This document shows, one piece after another, positions 1-5,239 of a stretch of 5,384 bases of DNA. A program made the translations under genes and the position numbers. This DNA is from Candidatus Planktophila sp. (GTDB lineage Bacteria; Actinomycetota; Actinomycetes; Nanopelagicales; Nanopelagicaceae): contig JAURJS010000096.1 of NCBI GenBank assembly GCA_030832135.1, forward strand, positions 1 to 5,384, given 5' to 3'. The stretch's first letter is position 1, and every line of letters starts with the position of its first letter. A model generated the notes under the pieces. That model was not told where the DNA came from. It was given only the letters and a program-made list of their open reading frames with translations, and ran no database searches.

Positions 1-2
1 AG

Positions 3-76
3 TGAGGCGGGTCGGGCTCGAACCGACGACGACCGAATTATGAGTTCGGGGCTCTAACCAACTGAGCTACCGCCTC
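3..76 (-). tRNA. tRNA with anticodon CAU, probably elongator tRNA-Met
   Basis: The minus strand folds into a complete 74-nt cloverleaf. It has a 7-bp acceptor stem (GAGGCGG with CCGCCTC), a D stem GCTC/GAGC with an AGTTGGTTA loop, and an anticodon stem CCGAA/TTCGG around loop CTCATAA (anticodon CAT). A 5-nt variable loop follows, then a T stem GTCGG/CCGAC with loop TTCGAGC, and discriminator A. The 3' CCA is not encoded: the A is followed by CT. The first acceptor pair is a normal G:C and the anticodon stem lacks the GGG/CCC of initiators, so this is not tRNA-fMet. A CAU tRNA can also be tRNA-Ile2, read as AUA after lysidine modification by TilS. The sequence alone does not settle Met versus Ile2; elongator Met is more likely from the general resemblance. 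The gene starts 33 bp after the stop of the FrnE-like gene on the same strand. Confidence 0.95.
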
Positions 77-98
77 CAGCGGTGCTGGATGAAGGCTG

Positions 99-104
99 AT
101 TCTA
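99..104 (-). promoter_or_regulatory. possible -10 box for the CAU tRNA gene
   Basis: On the minus strand TAGAAT lies 22 nt before the first base of the tRNA, between it and the end of the FrnE-like gene. This would give a short 5' leader for processing by RNase P. The best upstream -35-like hexamer, TTGGCA, is about 21 nt away, which is too far for a good match. Read-through from the FrnE-like gene is the alternative. Confidence 0.3.
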
Positions 105-109
105 TCTGG

Positions 110-745
110 CTATGCGAGCGACTCTTGCCAAGCGGTGTTGAGGGTTTGGGTGAAAGCCTCAAGTGGTTGAGCGCCCGAGATCCCATATTTCATATCAACG
201 ACAAAGAATGGAACCCCAGTTGCACCAAGCTGGGTGGCAAGGGCTCTATCTTCCAAGACTTGGTTACTGAACTCTTCGCTAAGTAGAAGCGCTCTTACGG
301 CAGCCTCATCTATTCCATCAAGTGATGCAACCTTGATGAGATCTTCATGAGAGAAAAGTGGCATTGACTTTTCAAAGTAAGCTGAATACATCGCTTCCAA
401 TAGTTCATCTTGCTTACCAATCATCTCAGACCAGAGCAGGAGGCGGTGGGCATCGAAGGTGTTGCCGGAAAGAGTCTCATCGAGGTTGTAGCAAAGCCCT
501 TCACCATCTGCGACAGCACAGACATTTGCCTGCATCTCTTCAACTTGAGATTCCGCCATCCGGTACTTCTCTGCCAAATAGCTCTTGGTCGGAACAGTTG
601 TATCGATATCTGGCTGTAACTGGAATGCTCGATGACGAATTACGACCTGATCTCGATGCTCAAATAGTGAGAGCGCCTTCTCTAATCGGCGTTTTCCAAT
701 GAAGCACCATGGGCAGACAACATCGGACCAGATATCGATAATCAT
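110..745 (-). CDS. DsbA-family (FrnE-like) thioredoxin-fold oxidoreductase
   Basis: This 211-aa protein of the FrnE branch of the DsbA superfamily is predicted to be a cytoplasmic dithiol-disulfide oxidoreductase or isomerase; no signal peptide is visible. It opens with IDIWSDVVCPWCFIGKRR, placing the CxxC active site (C11-P-W-C14) right after the first beta strand, as the family requires. The family segment NTFDAHRLLLW follows the helical insertion, and GVPFF near the C-terminus carries the cis-proline (P179) that faces the CxxC. Two further cysteines, C76 and C85, sit in the helical part. The frame is open upstream to an ATG at 838, but that would add 31 residues unlike the family and overlap the divergent gene. 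The start at 745 puts the first strand at the N-terminus and has a TAAACT box 7 nt upstream. There is no Shine-Dalgarno sequence. The substrate is unknown. It may be cotranscribed with the downstream tRNA. Confidence 0.9.
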   Translation of the reverse strand: MIIDIWSDVVCPWCFIGKRRLEKALSLFEHRDQVVIRHRAFQLQPDIDTTVPTKSYLAEKYRMAESQVEEMQANVCAVADGEGLCYNLDETLSGNTFDAHRLLLWSEMIGKQDELLEAMYSAYFEKSMPLFSHEDLIKVASLDGIDEAAVRALLLSEEFSNQVLEDRALATQLGATGVPFFVVDMKYGISGAQPLEAFTQTLNTAWQESLA

Positions 746-752
746 GGTTAGG

Positions 753-758
753 AGTTTA
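753..758 (-). promoter_or_regulatory. -10 box of a leaderless promoter for the FrnE-like gene
   Basis: On the minus strand TAAACT is followed by 7 nt (CCTAACC) and then the ATG at 745. The distance from a -10 box to the transcription start is normally about 7 nt, so the mRNA would begin at or next to the A of the start codon. No Shine-Dalgarno sequence and no convincing -35 hexamer are present. The box resembles that of the divergent alpha-galactosidase gene (both read TARACTCCT). Confidence 0.6.
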
Positions 759-760
759 AC

Positions 761-789
761 AGCGCCAACTTCTACCCATCCGTGGCGCT
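761..789. promoter_or_regulatory. Inverted repeat between divergent promoters, candidate operator
   Basis: AGCGCCA at 761-767 and TGGCGCT at 783-789 form perfect 7-bp arms separated by 15 bp. The arm centres are 22 bp apart, about two helical turns. Relative to each divergent promoter the arm reads TGGCGCT just upstream of the -10 box, 2 nt before TAAACT on the minus strand and 6 nt before TAGACT on the plus strand. A protein bound here would cover the -10/-35 spacers of both genes. No regulator is encoded in the window, and a function as operator is inferred from position and symmetry only. Confidence 0.4.
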
Positions 790-795
790 CAAAGA

Positions 796-801
796 TAGAC
801 T
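796..801 (+). promoter_or_regulatory. -10 box of a leaderless promoter for the alpha-galactosidase gene
   Basis: TAGACT is followed by 6 nt (CCTGCC) and then the ATG at 808, placing the transcription start at the start codon. No Shine-Dalgarno sequence precedes the ATG. The -35 region is not recognisable and would lie within the inverted repeat region, which fits a promoter helped or repressed by a regulator. Confidence 0.6.
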
Positions 802-807
802 CCTGCC

Positions 808-2916
808 ATGATCCACTTGAGCCAATCTCGTTCCTCAATCATCTTTGAAGAAGGCGATGAGACTCTCTCGATTCTCCACTGGGGTAAGAAAGTTGCCCCT
901 TTCAACGGTGATGGCGAGAAGGCTCTCTCTGCGGCGGTTCATAAGCCACACTTTCACGGCGGACTCGATGTGGCTCCACGTAATCTCGTTCTCCGTGAAC
1001 ATTCCCGTGGCTTTATTGGCCACCCATCACTTCGTGGTCACCGAGCAGGAACGGCAGCATCAAATCGTTTCGCCCTCACCAGCGCAACACAGAGAGATCA
1101 AACCCTCGTTGCAATCTTCTCTGATTCCATCGCAGAGCTTGAAGTTGAACTCACTTATTCACTTACACCTTCAGATATCTTGCTTATTGATGGCAAGGTG
1201 ACAAATAAGGGATCAAACGATTATTTCTTAGAGCACTTCCTCTATTGGCTGCCGCTTGCAGAGCAGGCAGATCAAGTTCTCGACTTCTACGGCCATTGGA
1301 CAAAAGAACGTCAACCACAACGTAGAGATATTGCATATGGCCTCACTTCTCGTGAAGGGTTTGAAGGGCGCTCTGGCCACGATTACACCATCACTCAGAT
1401 TGCACTGAATTCATCTACCAACTTCCGTAGTGGCCAAGCTTGGTCTCTTGCAATGGCGTGGTCAGGAAATAACATCCACCACGTCGAACGATTGATTGAT
1501 GGCAGTAAAGCAATTGGAGCAGGTGAATACCTTTTGCCTGGTGAGGTGATCCTTAAGGCGGGGGAGAGCTATAGCGCTCCTCGCGCGGTTGCAACCTTTA
1601 GCGATCAAGGGCTCGATGGCGTTACCCAGAATCACTATGACTGGATTCGTAGTCGAAGCAACCACATAACAAAGGTACGCCCACGTCCATTGACCTTGAA
1701 TATGTGGGAGGCCGTTTACTTCAACCATAGCTTTGAAGGAATTAAGAAGATCGTAGATCGCGCTGCTGAACTAGGCGTTGAGCGCGTTGTTCTCGATGAT
1801 GGATGGTTCGGCTCACGCCGCAACGACACCTTGGGTCTCGGTGACTGGGTTGTCTCAAAAGATGTATGGCCAGATGGCTTGCAGCCGATCATCAAATACA
1901 TCAACGATAAAGGGATTGAATTTGGTCTCTGGTTTGAGGGGGAGATGGTCAATGCCGACTCTGATCTCTATCGAGCACATCCTGATTGGATCCTGCAGGA
2001 GCCAGGACGCATTCCCGTTGAAGGTCGCTGGCAGCAAGTTCTAGATCTCACTAAAGAGGGCGCATATAACCACGTGCTCAACCAGGTTGATGCAGTACTG
2101 AGTGAGAACAATATTTCCTATATCAAGTGGGATCACAACCGACATCTCTCAGATCCCATTAGCGATGGACGCCCTGTTGTGCGCAAACAGACTGAAGCGG
2201 TCTATCGCCTCTTTGATGAGCTCAAGCGCCGCCACCCAGGTCTTGAGATTGAATCTTGTGCATCAGGTGGCGGTCGAGTCGACCTTGGAATGATCGAACA
2301 TGCAGACCGCTTCTGGACTTCAGATCAAAATGATCCATTAGAGCGCCAACAGATTCAGCGTTGGAGCGCCATGGTGATTCCACCAGAGTTCCTTGGCACG
2401 CATGTGGGTCCAACAGTTGGCCATCAGATGCATCGCACCCATGACATCTCATTCCGCGCCCTCAATGCCCTATTTGGCCATGCTGGTATTGAATGGAATA
2501 TCACCGAGGCAAGCGATGCTGAGATTGAAGTCCTAAAGGAGTACATCGCTTTCTATAAGAACAACCGCGACCTGATTCACTCTGGTGACGTTGTTCGTAG
2601 TGATGTTATTCAGGGCAATGCTCAGATGTATGGAACTGTCTCTCGAGATGAGAAGCGCGCTCTATTTACATATATGCAGCTGACTTCTCTTGATAATTTC
2701 GGACCGCTCGTTGCAACCTTCGATGGTTTAAGCCCTGAGACTCACTACAGAGTCATTGTTAACGAGAAGATCAGCGCACCTGAATTCCTTCAGAAATCAC
2801 ATCCAGGGTGGTGGCCAGCGGTCACACTCACTGGTGATCAATTGGCAAATATCGGTCTTCAACTGCCGGTATTGAGACCTGAATCAGGGCTAATCTTCGA
2901 AATCACCGCGCTTTAG
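808..2916 (+). CDS. Alpha-galactosidase, glycoside hydrolase family 36
   Basis: This is a 702-aa retaining alpha-galactosidase of GH36 (clan GH-D), which releases galactose from substrates such as melibiose or raffinose-type oligosaccharides. The layout is the usual one: an N-terminal beta-sandwich (about residues 1-270, including GHWTKERQPQRRD), a TIM barrel (about 290-600) and a C-terminal beta domain. Barrel motifs are VLDDGWFG (D330, D331), LGDWVVSKDVWPDGL and FGLWFEGEMVN. The predicted nucleophile is D442 in YIKWDHNR, and CASGGGR begins at C484. The predicted acid/base is D506 in WTSDQNDP. Both catalytic aspartates are present and the length is normal, so the enzyme should be active. No signal peptide is seen, so it probably acts in the cytoplasm on imported sugars; no transporter lies in the window. 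The start at 808 has a leaderless-type promoter. Its stop overlaps that of convergent crtYd by 4 bp. Confidence 0.96.
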   Translation: MIHLSQSRSSIIFEEGDETLSILHWGKKVAPFNGDGEKALSAAVHKPHFHGGLDVAPRNLVLREHSRGFIGHPSLRGHRAGTAASNRFALTSATQRDQTLVAIFSDSIAELEVELTYSLTPSDILLIDGKVTNKGSNDYFLEHFLYWLPLAEQADQVLDFYGHWTKERQPQRRDIAYGLTSREGFEGRSGHDYTITQIALNSSTNFRSGQAWSLAMAWSGNNIHHVERLIDGSKAIGAGEYLLPGEVILKAGESYSAPRAVATFSDQGLDGVTQNHYDWIRSRSNHITKVRPRPLTLNMWEAVYFNHSFEGIKKIVDRAAELGVERVVLDDGWFGSRRNDTLGLGDWVVSKDVWPDGLQPIIKYINDKGIEFGLWFEGEMVNADSDLYRAHPDWILQEPGRIPVEGRWQQVLDLTKEGAYNHVLNQVDAVLSENNISYIKWDHNRHLSDPISDGRPVVRKQTEAVYRLFDELKRRHPGLEIESCASGGGRVDLGMIEHADRFWTSDQNDPLERQQIQRWSAMVIPPEFLGTHVGPTVGHQMHRTHDISFRALNALFGHAGIEWNITEASDAEIEVLKEYIAFYKNNRDLIHSGDVVRSDVIQGNAQMYGTVSRDEKRALFTYMQLTSLDNFGPLVATFDGLSPETHYRVIVNEKISAPEFLQKSHPGWWPAVTLTGDQLANIGLQLPVLRPESGLIFEITAL

Positions 2917-3224
2917 AACTTATCGCGCTGATATCCCTTACGGCCCAATACCTCCCAGAGCCCCATCACGCTTAGGAGGAGAGCGAAGCCGAAGAGAACA
3001 TCTTCAGCTGGTGCTGAGAAGAATCGCAACCCCATAATCGCATCCGGGTTATACATAACAATATTCCTCGATGTCAGCCACCAGTTGGTGAGGAATTGGA
3101 ATGGCAAGATAATCGCATAAGAGGTCCAGAACGCTGGACGAGTCAGCATTGAGGTCTTGAAGAGGAAGAGATCAACCATCACTGCGATTGCGAAGGCGGT
3201 GATTGCGATATCGGAGTAAATCAT
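2913..3224 (-). CDS. crtYd: Lycopene beta-cyclase subunit CrtYd
   Basis: This small membrane protein of 103 aa is the second half of the actinobacterial heterodimeric lycopene cyclase, which closes the ends of lycopene to form beta-carotene. Three hydrophobic segments are visible, at about residues 3-22, 31-50 and 71-92. The family signature PxE(E/D) appears as PAED (72-75) in the context MGLRFFSAPAEDVLFGFALLL, typical of the CrtYd half; LTNWWLT (45-51) is a second family-like segment. Its ATG overlaps the crtYc stop by 4 bp (ATGA at 3224-3221), so the two are almost certainly translationally coupled, as expected for subunits of one enzyme. The stop codon overlaps that of the convergent alpha-galactosidase gene. 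Neither half alone matches the single-chain CrtY of Proteobacteria. Which half is called c or d rests on motif context and gene order. Confidence 0.9.
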   Translation of the reverse strand: MIYSDIAITAFAIAVMVDLFLFKTSMLTRPAFWTSYAIILPFQFLTNWWLTSRNIVMYNPDAIMGLRFFSAPAEDVLFGFALLLSVMGLWEVLGRKGYQRDKF

Positions 3225-3556
3225 TCGCCGAACTCATCCTTTCGCCAGTGAGGCTTTACTGTCGTAACGCCCTCAATGGTAAAGAGTGCAGCCATCGGAA
3301 TAATGATGAAGAAGAGATACTCCTCAAGTGGAATGTTGAGGGGACCGTAGATTCCAAGAATCTGTTCCCGATCAAAGAACCAGTGTCCTTGAGCTATCGC
3401 ATATGCATCCCACGCTAAGAAGATGGCGGAGATGGGGAGAATACTTAAGGCCGCTCTCTTGATGCGACGAAACACCCCGGTTTTGAGAATGATCTCAAGC
3501 CATGCCGAGCCACAGAAGGTGAATATGAGCATTGCCATATATGACCACTGTTTCAT
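3221..3556 (-). CDS. crtYc: Lycopene beta-cyclase subunit CrtYc
   Basis: This 111-aa membrane protein is the first half of the heterodimeric lycopene cyclase, working with CrtYd on lycopene in the membrane. Hydrophobic segments lie at about residues 6-24, 35-55 and 79-96. The conserved stretch FLAWDAYAIAQGHWFFD (46-62) and the acidic signature PLEE (76-79) followed by YLFF are characteristic of the family; the glutamates of this motif are considered important for cyclase activity. The start at 3556 keeps the family-like N-terminus WSYMAMLIF; M7 and M9 are possible but less likely starts. There is no Shine-Dalgarno sequence. It heads a two-gene operon (crtYc-crtYd) transcribed away from blh, whose start codon is 48 bp away. 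The earlier pathway genes crtE, crtB and crtI are absent from the window. Confidence 0.92.
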   Translation of the reverse strand: MKQWSYMAMLIFTFCGSAWLEIILKTGVFRRIKRAALSILPISAIFLAWDAYAIAQGHWFFDREQILGIYGPLNIPLEEYLFFIIIPMAALFTIEGVTTVKPHWRKDEFGE

Positions 3557-3575
3557 GCTCGCATTTTTGCATAGA

Positions 3576-3581
3576 AAGGTA
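3576..3581 (-). promoter_or_regulatory. possible -10 box for crtYc-crtYd
   Basis: On the minus strand TACCTT is followed by 7 nt to a run of A, predicting a start near 3568 and a 12-nt leader (AAAAATGCGAGC) before the crtYc ATG. Unlike the other genes here, no TANNNT box stands 6-7 nt before the ATG. The match is short and could be chance. Confidence 0.3.
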
Positions 3582-3591
3582 GGAATCTTGC

Positions 3592-3597
3592 TAATGT
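3592..3597 (+). promoter_or_regulatory. -10 box of a leaderless promoter for blh
   Basis: TAATGT is followed by 7 nt (GGAGGTC) and then ATG at 3605. A TTGCAT at 3567-3572 could be a weak -35, though 19 nt of spacing is long. The GGAGG at 3598-3602 looks like a Shine-Dalgarno sequence but ends only 2 nt before the ATG, too close to act well. The box itself includes the GTG at 3596, so that codon is unlikely to be the start if this promoter is real. Confidence 0.55.
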
Positions 3598-3604
3598 GGA
3601 GGTC

Positions 3605-4561
3605 ATGGAGAGCGCCAAGTTAGAAACTTTCTCACTCGTTCGTAAATTCTCGACATTTTCTGTGATTACAGTCTCTGCCCTATCGCTCATCTTCTCCTCC
3701 TGGCTCGGAGCCGAATCACTCCATTGGCAGGTGGTGATTGCAATTGCTGCTTTAGCGGTCGGAATTCCACATGGCGCCCTCGATCATCTCGTCACATTGC
3801 CTCGCAGTAAGCCGGCCAAGATGGCGCTCTTTATCGCCATCTATGTTGCTATCGCCTTGGTTGCGATATGGGCAATCCTGCAATGGAATGTCTGGGGATT
3901 TATTGCAGTTGTCGTGATGAGCGCTACCCACTTTGGTATCGGAGATAGCGCATATATTGCAGAGCTCAACCAACTCTCATCGAAGAAGCGCAGTCAACTC
4001 GCAACCTGGAGTTATGCAGTGGTAGCAGGTTGCGTTCCGGTGGTGATTCCACTGATCAATAGCCGCAGTACTGAGGCGCTTGAGAAGGTAAATCCGGTTC
4101 TCATTGATTGGCATCATGGCTTTGACTCCGAGATCCTTATCGCCATCGCGCTTCTGACAACGCTTGTAATCTTAATTCTGGTTCGAGAGCGACAGTATCG
4201 AGATTTCTTCGATCTGATTTGCCTCATCACTCTTGTTTCAGTCGCACCTCCACTAGTGGCATTTGCCACCTACTTTGGCTGCTGGCATGCGATGCGCCAC
4301 ACAGCACGACTAACCTCACTCCTTCCTAAATCCTTAAGCTTTTATAGCCAAGGTCGCTCACTCAAGGCTCTCCAGATGGCAGTTATTCCTGGTCTACCAG
4401 CGTTAGTTGGAACATTTATCTTCGTTAGCGTTCTTGCCGCCTTTGCACGAGAGAGCATCACCGATAAATTCCTATGGCTTACCTTGGTGACTATCTGGGC
4501 CTTGACGGTGCCACATATGTTGGTAACTTCGCGACTCGACCGGATAGCGCTCAAGAAATAA
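3605..4561 (+). CDS. blh: Brp/Blh family beta-carotene 15,15'-dioxygenase, makes retinal
   Basis: This polytopic membrane enzyme (318 aa from ATG 3605) is predicted to split beta-carotene at the central double bond with O2 and Fe(II), giving two retinal molecules. Brp/Blh signatures are clear: GIPHGALDH (H56, H61), ATHFGIGD (H109) and CWHAMRHTARL (H228, H232), with TVPHMLV (H304) near the C-terminus. The HxxxH of the third motif corresponds to two iron-ligand histidines established in characterised Blh proteins. About eight or nine hydrophobic segments are visible. An in-frame GTG at 3596 would add three residues (VEV); ATG 3605 is preferred because a TAATGT box lies 7 nt upstream. The gene is divergent from crtYc-crtYd, which supply its substrate. 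Retinal implies a microbial rhodopsin elsewhere in the genome. Trace alternatives within the family (a carotenoid enzyme of other specificity) are much less likely given the neighbours. Confidence 0.93.
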   Translation: MESAKLETFSLVRKFSTFSVITVSALSLIFSSWLGAESLHWQVVIAIAALAVGIPHGALDHLVTLPRSKPAKMALFIAIYVAIALVAIWAILQWNVWGFIAVVVMSATHFGIGDSAYIAELNQLSSKKRSQLATWSYAVVAGCVPVVIPLINSRSTEALEKVNPVLIDWHHGFDSEILIAIALLTTLVILILVRERQYRDFFDLICLITLVSVAPPLVAFATYFGCWHAMRHTARLTSLLPKSLSFYSQGRSLKALQMAVIPGLPALVGTFIFVSVLAAFARESITDKFLWLTLVTIWALTVPHMLVTSRLDRIALKK

Positions 4562-4573
4562 AGCGGTATTAGT

Positions 4574-4579
4574 TAGGCT
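4574..4579 (+). promoter_or_regulatory. -10 box of a leaderless promoter for the M23 peptidase gene
   Basis: TAGGCT is followed by 7 nt (CTGGACT) and then ATG at 4587, the same spacing as at the FrnE-like and blh genes. It lies wholly in the 25-bp gap after blh, so the peptidase gene can be transcribed separately despite following blh closely on the same strand. Confidence 0.55.
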
Positions 4580-4586
4580 CTGGACT

Positions 4587-5171
4587 ATGCGATTGCGATT
4601 CTTGGTGCCGTTACTACTTATTATTCCAATTGCTCCAGCGCAGGCAGCGCCTGCATACCTCTTTCCTATTGCAGGATGTGAAGCTAACTATGCTCGTGCT
4701 CATCACGACTATGCCGCCACAGATATTTTGACTAAGGCGGGGTGCAAATTTGTGGCACCTATTGATGGGGTGGTCGATGAGGTAAATCGAGTTGATCTCT
4801 GGAAGAGCCCACCAAATCTTGGTATCGATCGTGGCGGCCTCTATGTCTCCATCATTGGCGTCGATGGGGTTCGTTACTACGGCTCACACCTTCGCACCAT
4901 CCCGGCAAGTATTCAGCCAGGTGTAGCTGTTAAAGCTGGAAGGTTATTAGGAACAGTGGGCTCTACAGGAAGTGCACGTGGCACAGCTCCCCATCTTCAC
5001 TTTGGAATATCTTGGCCAACTCCAGCAGATATCTGGTGGGTTCGTCGCGGTGAAGTTCTCCCGTGGAAATATCTCGATGCATGGCGAAAAGGTAAAGATC
5101 TCTCACCGGTGAAGGAAGTTGCTGCGCGAAAAGTTAAGCGCGGTGAGATTCCTGCTGAACCAAATAAGTAA
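4587..5171 (+). CDS. Secreted M23 (LytM-type) zinc metallopeptidase
   Basis: This 194-aa exported protein carries an M23 peptidase domain, a family that cuts peptide cross-links of peptidoglycan or acts as a regulator of other cell-wall hydrolases. Residues 1-20 form a signal peptide: basic MRLR, a hydrophobic core, and AQA before AP. The metal-site motifs are HHDYAATD (H39/H40 and D46), the central histidine H101 in YYGSHL, and HLHFG (H136, H138). The conserved glycine-rich strand GRLLGTVGSTGSA precedes the last motif. All expected zinc and catalytic histidines are present, so an active enzyme is plausible. The first motif has a wider H-to-D spacing than the HxxxD of classical LytM. No LysM, SH3b or other wall-binding domain is seen; the tail after about residue 160 is short and lysine/arginine-rich. 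It ends just before a strong terminator. I see no functional link to blh. Confidence 0.9.
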   Translation: MRLRFLVPLLLIIPIAPAQAAPAYLFPIAGCEANYARAHHDYAATDILTKAGCKFVAPIDGVVDEVNRVDLWKSPPNLGIDRGGLYVSIIGVDGVRYYGSHLRTIPASIQPGVAVKAGRLLGTVGSTGSARGTAPHLHFGISWPTPADIWWVRRGEVLPWKYLDAWRKGKDLSPVKEVAARKVKRGEIPAEPNK

Positions 5172-5196
5172 GTGCTATAAGAATTTAAGGCAAAAG

Positions 5197-5228
5197 AAAA
5201 ACCCCGCCGATTTCTCGACGGGGTTTTT
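5197..5228. terminator. Bidirectional intrinsic terminator
   Basis: A hairpin pairs AAAAACCCCG (5197-5206) with CGGGGTTTTT (5219-5228). Inside it are one C/A mismatch (5207, 5218) and a further CGA/TCG stem closed by a TTTC tetraloop (5211-5214). The GC core is followed by a T run on the plus strand and, because of the A run on the other side, also by a T run on the minus strand. It lies between the stop of the M23 gene on the plus strand and the stop of the cold-shock gene on the minus strand, so it can end transcripts from both. Confidence 0.93.
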
Positions 5229-5239
5229 CGTAAGTGTAA

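Noticed and set aside
89..702. Plus-strand open frames opposite the FrnE-like gene
   Set aside because: Their products show no recognisable motif and lie antisense to a well-supported gene.
746..838. Upstream ATG at 838 as the start of the FrnE-like gene
   Set aside because: It would add 31 residues before the first beta strand, unlike the family, and overlap the start of the alpha-galactosidase gene; the ATG at 745 has a -10 box at leaderless spacing.
1462..2452. Several minus-strand frames and alternative plus-strand frames within the alpha-galactosidase gene
   Set aside because: They are shadows of a 702-codon gene with intact catalytic motifs; products look non-natural.
3561..3570. Small GCA-TTTT-TGC inverted repeat in the crtYc-blh gap
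   Set aside because: The 3-bp arms are too short to distinguish from chance.
3598..3602. GGAGG as a Shine-Dalgarno sequence for blh
   Set aside because: Only 2 nt separate it from ATG 3605, too short for normal ribosome placement.
3596..3604. GTG at 3596 as the start of blh
   Set aside because: It lies inside the TAATGT box and adds only three residues; ATG 3605 fits the promoter better. It cannot be fully excluded.
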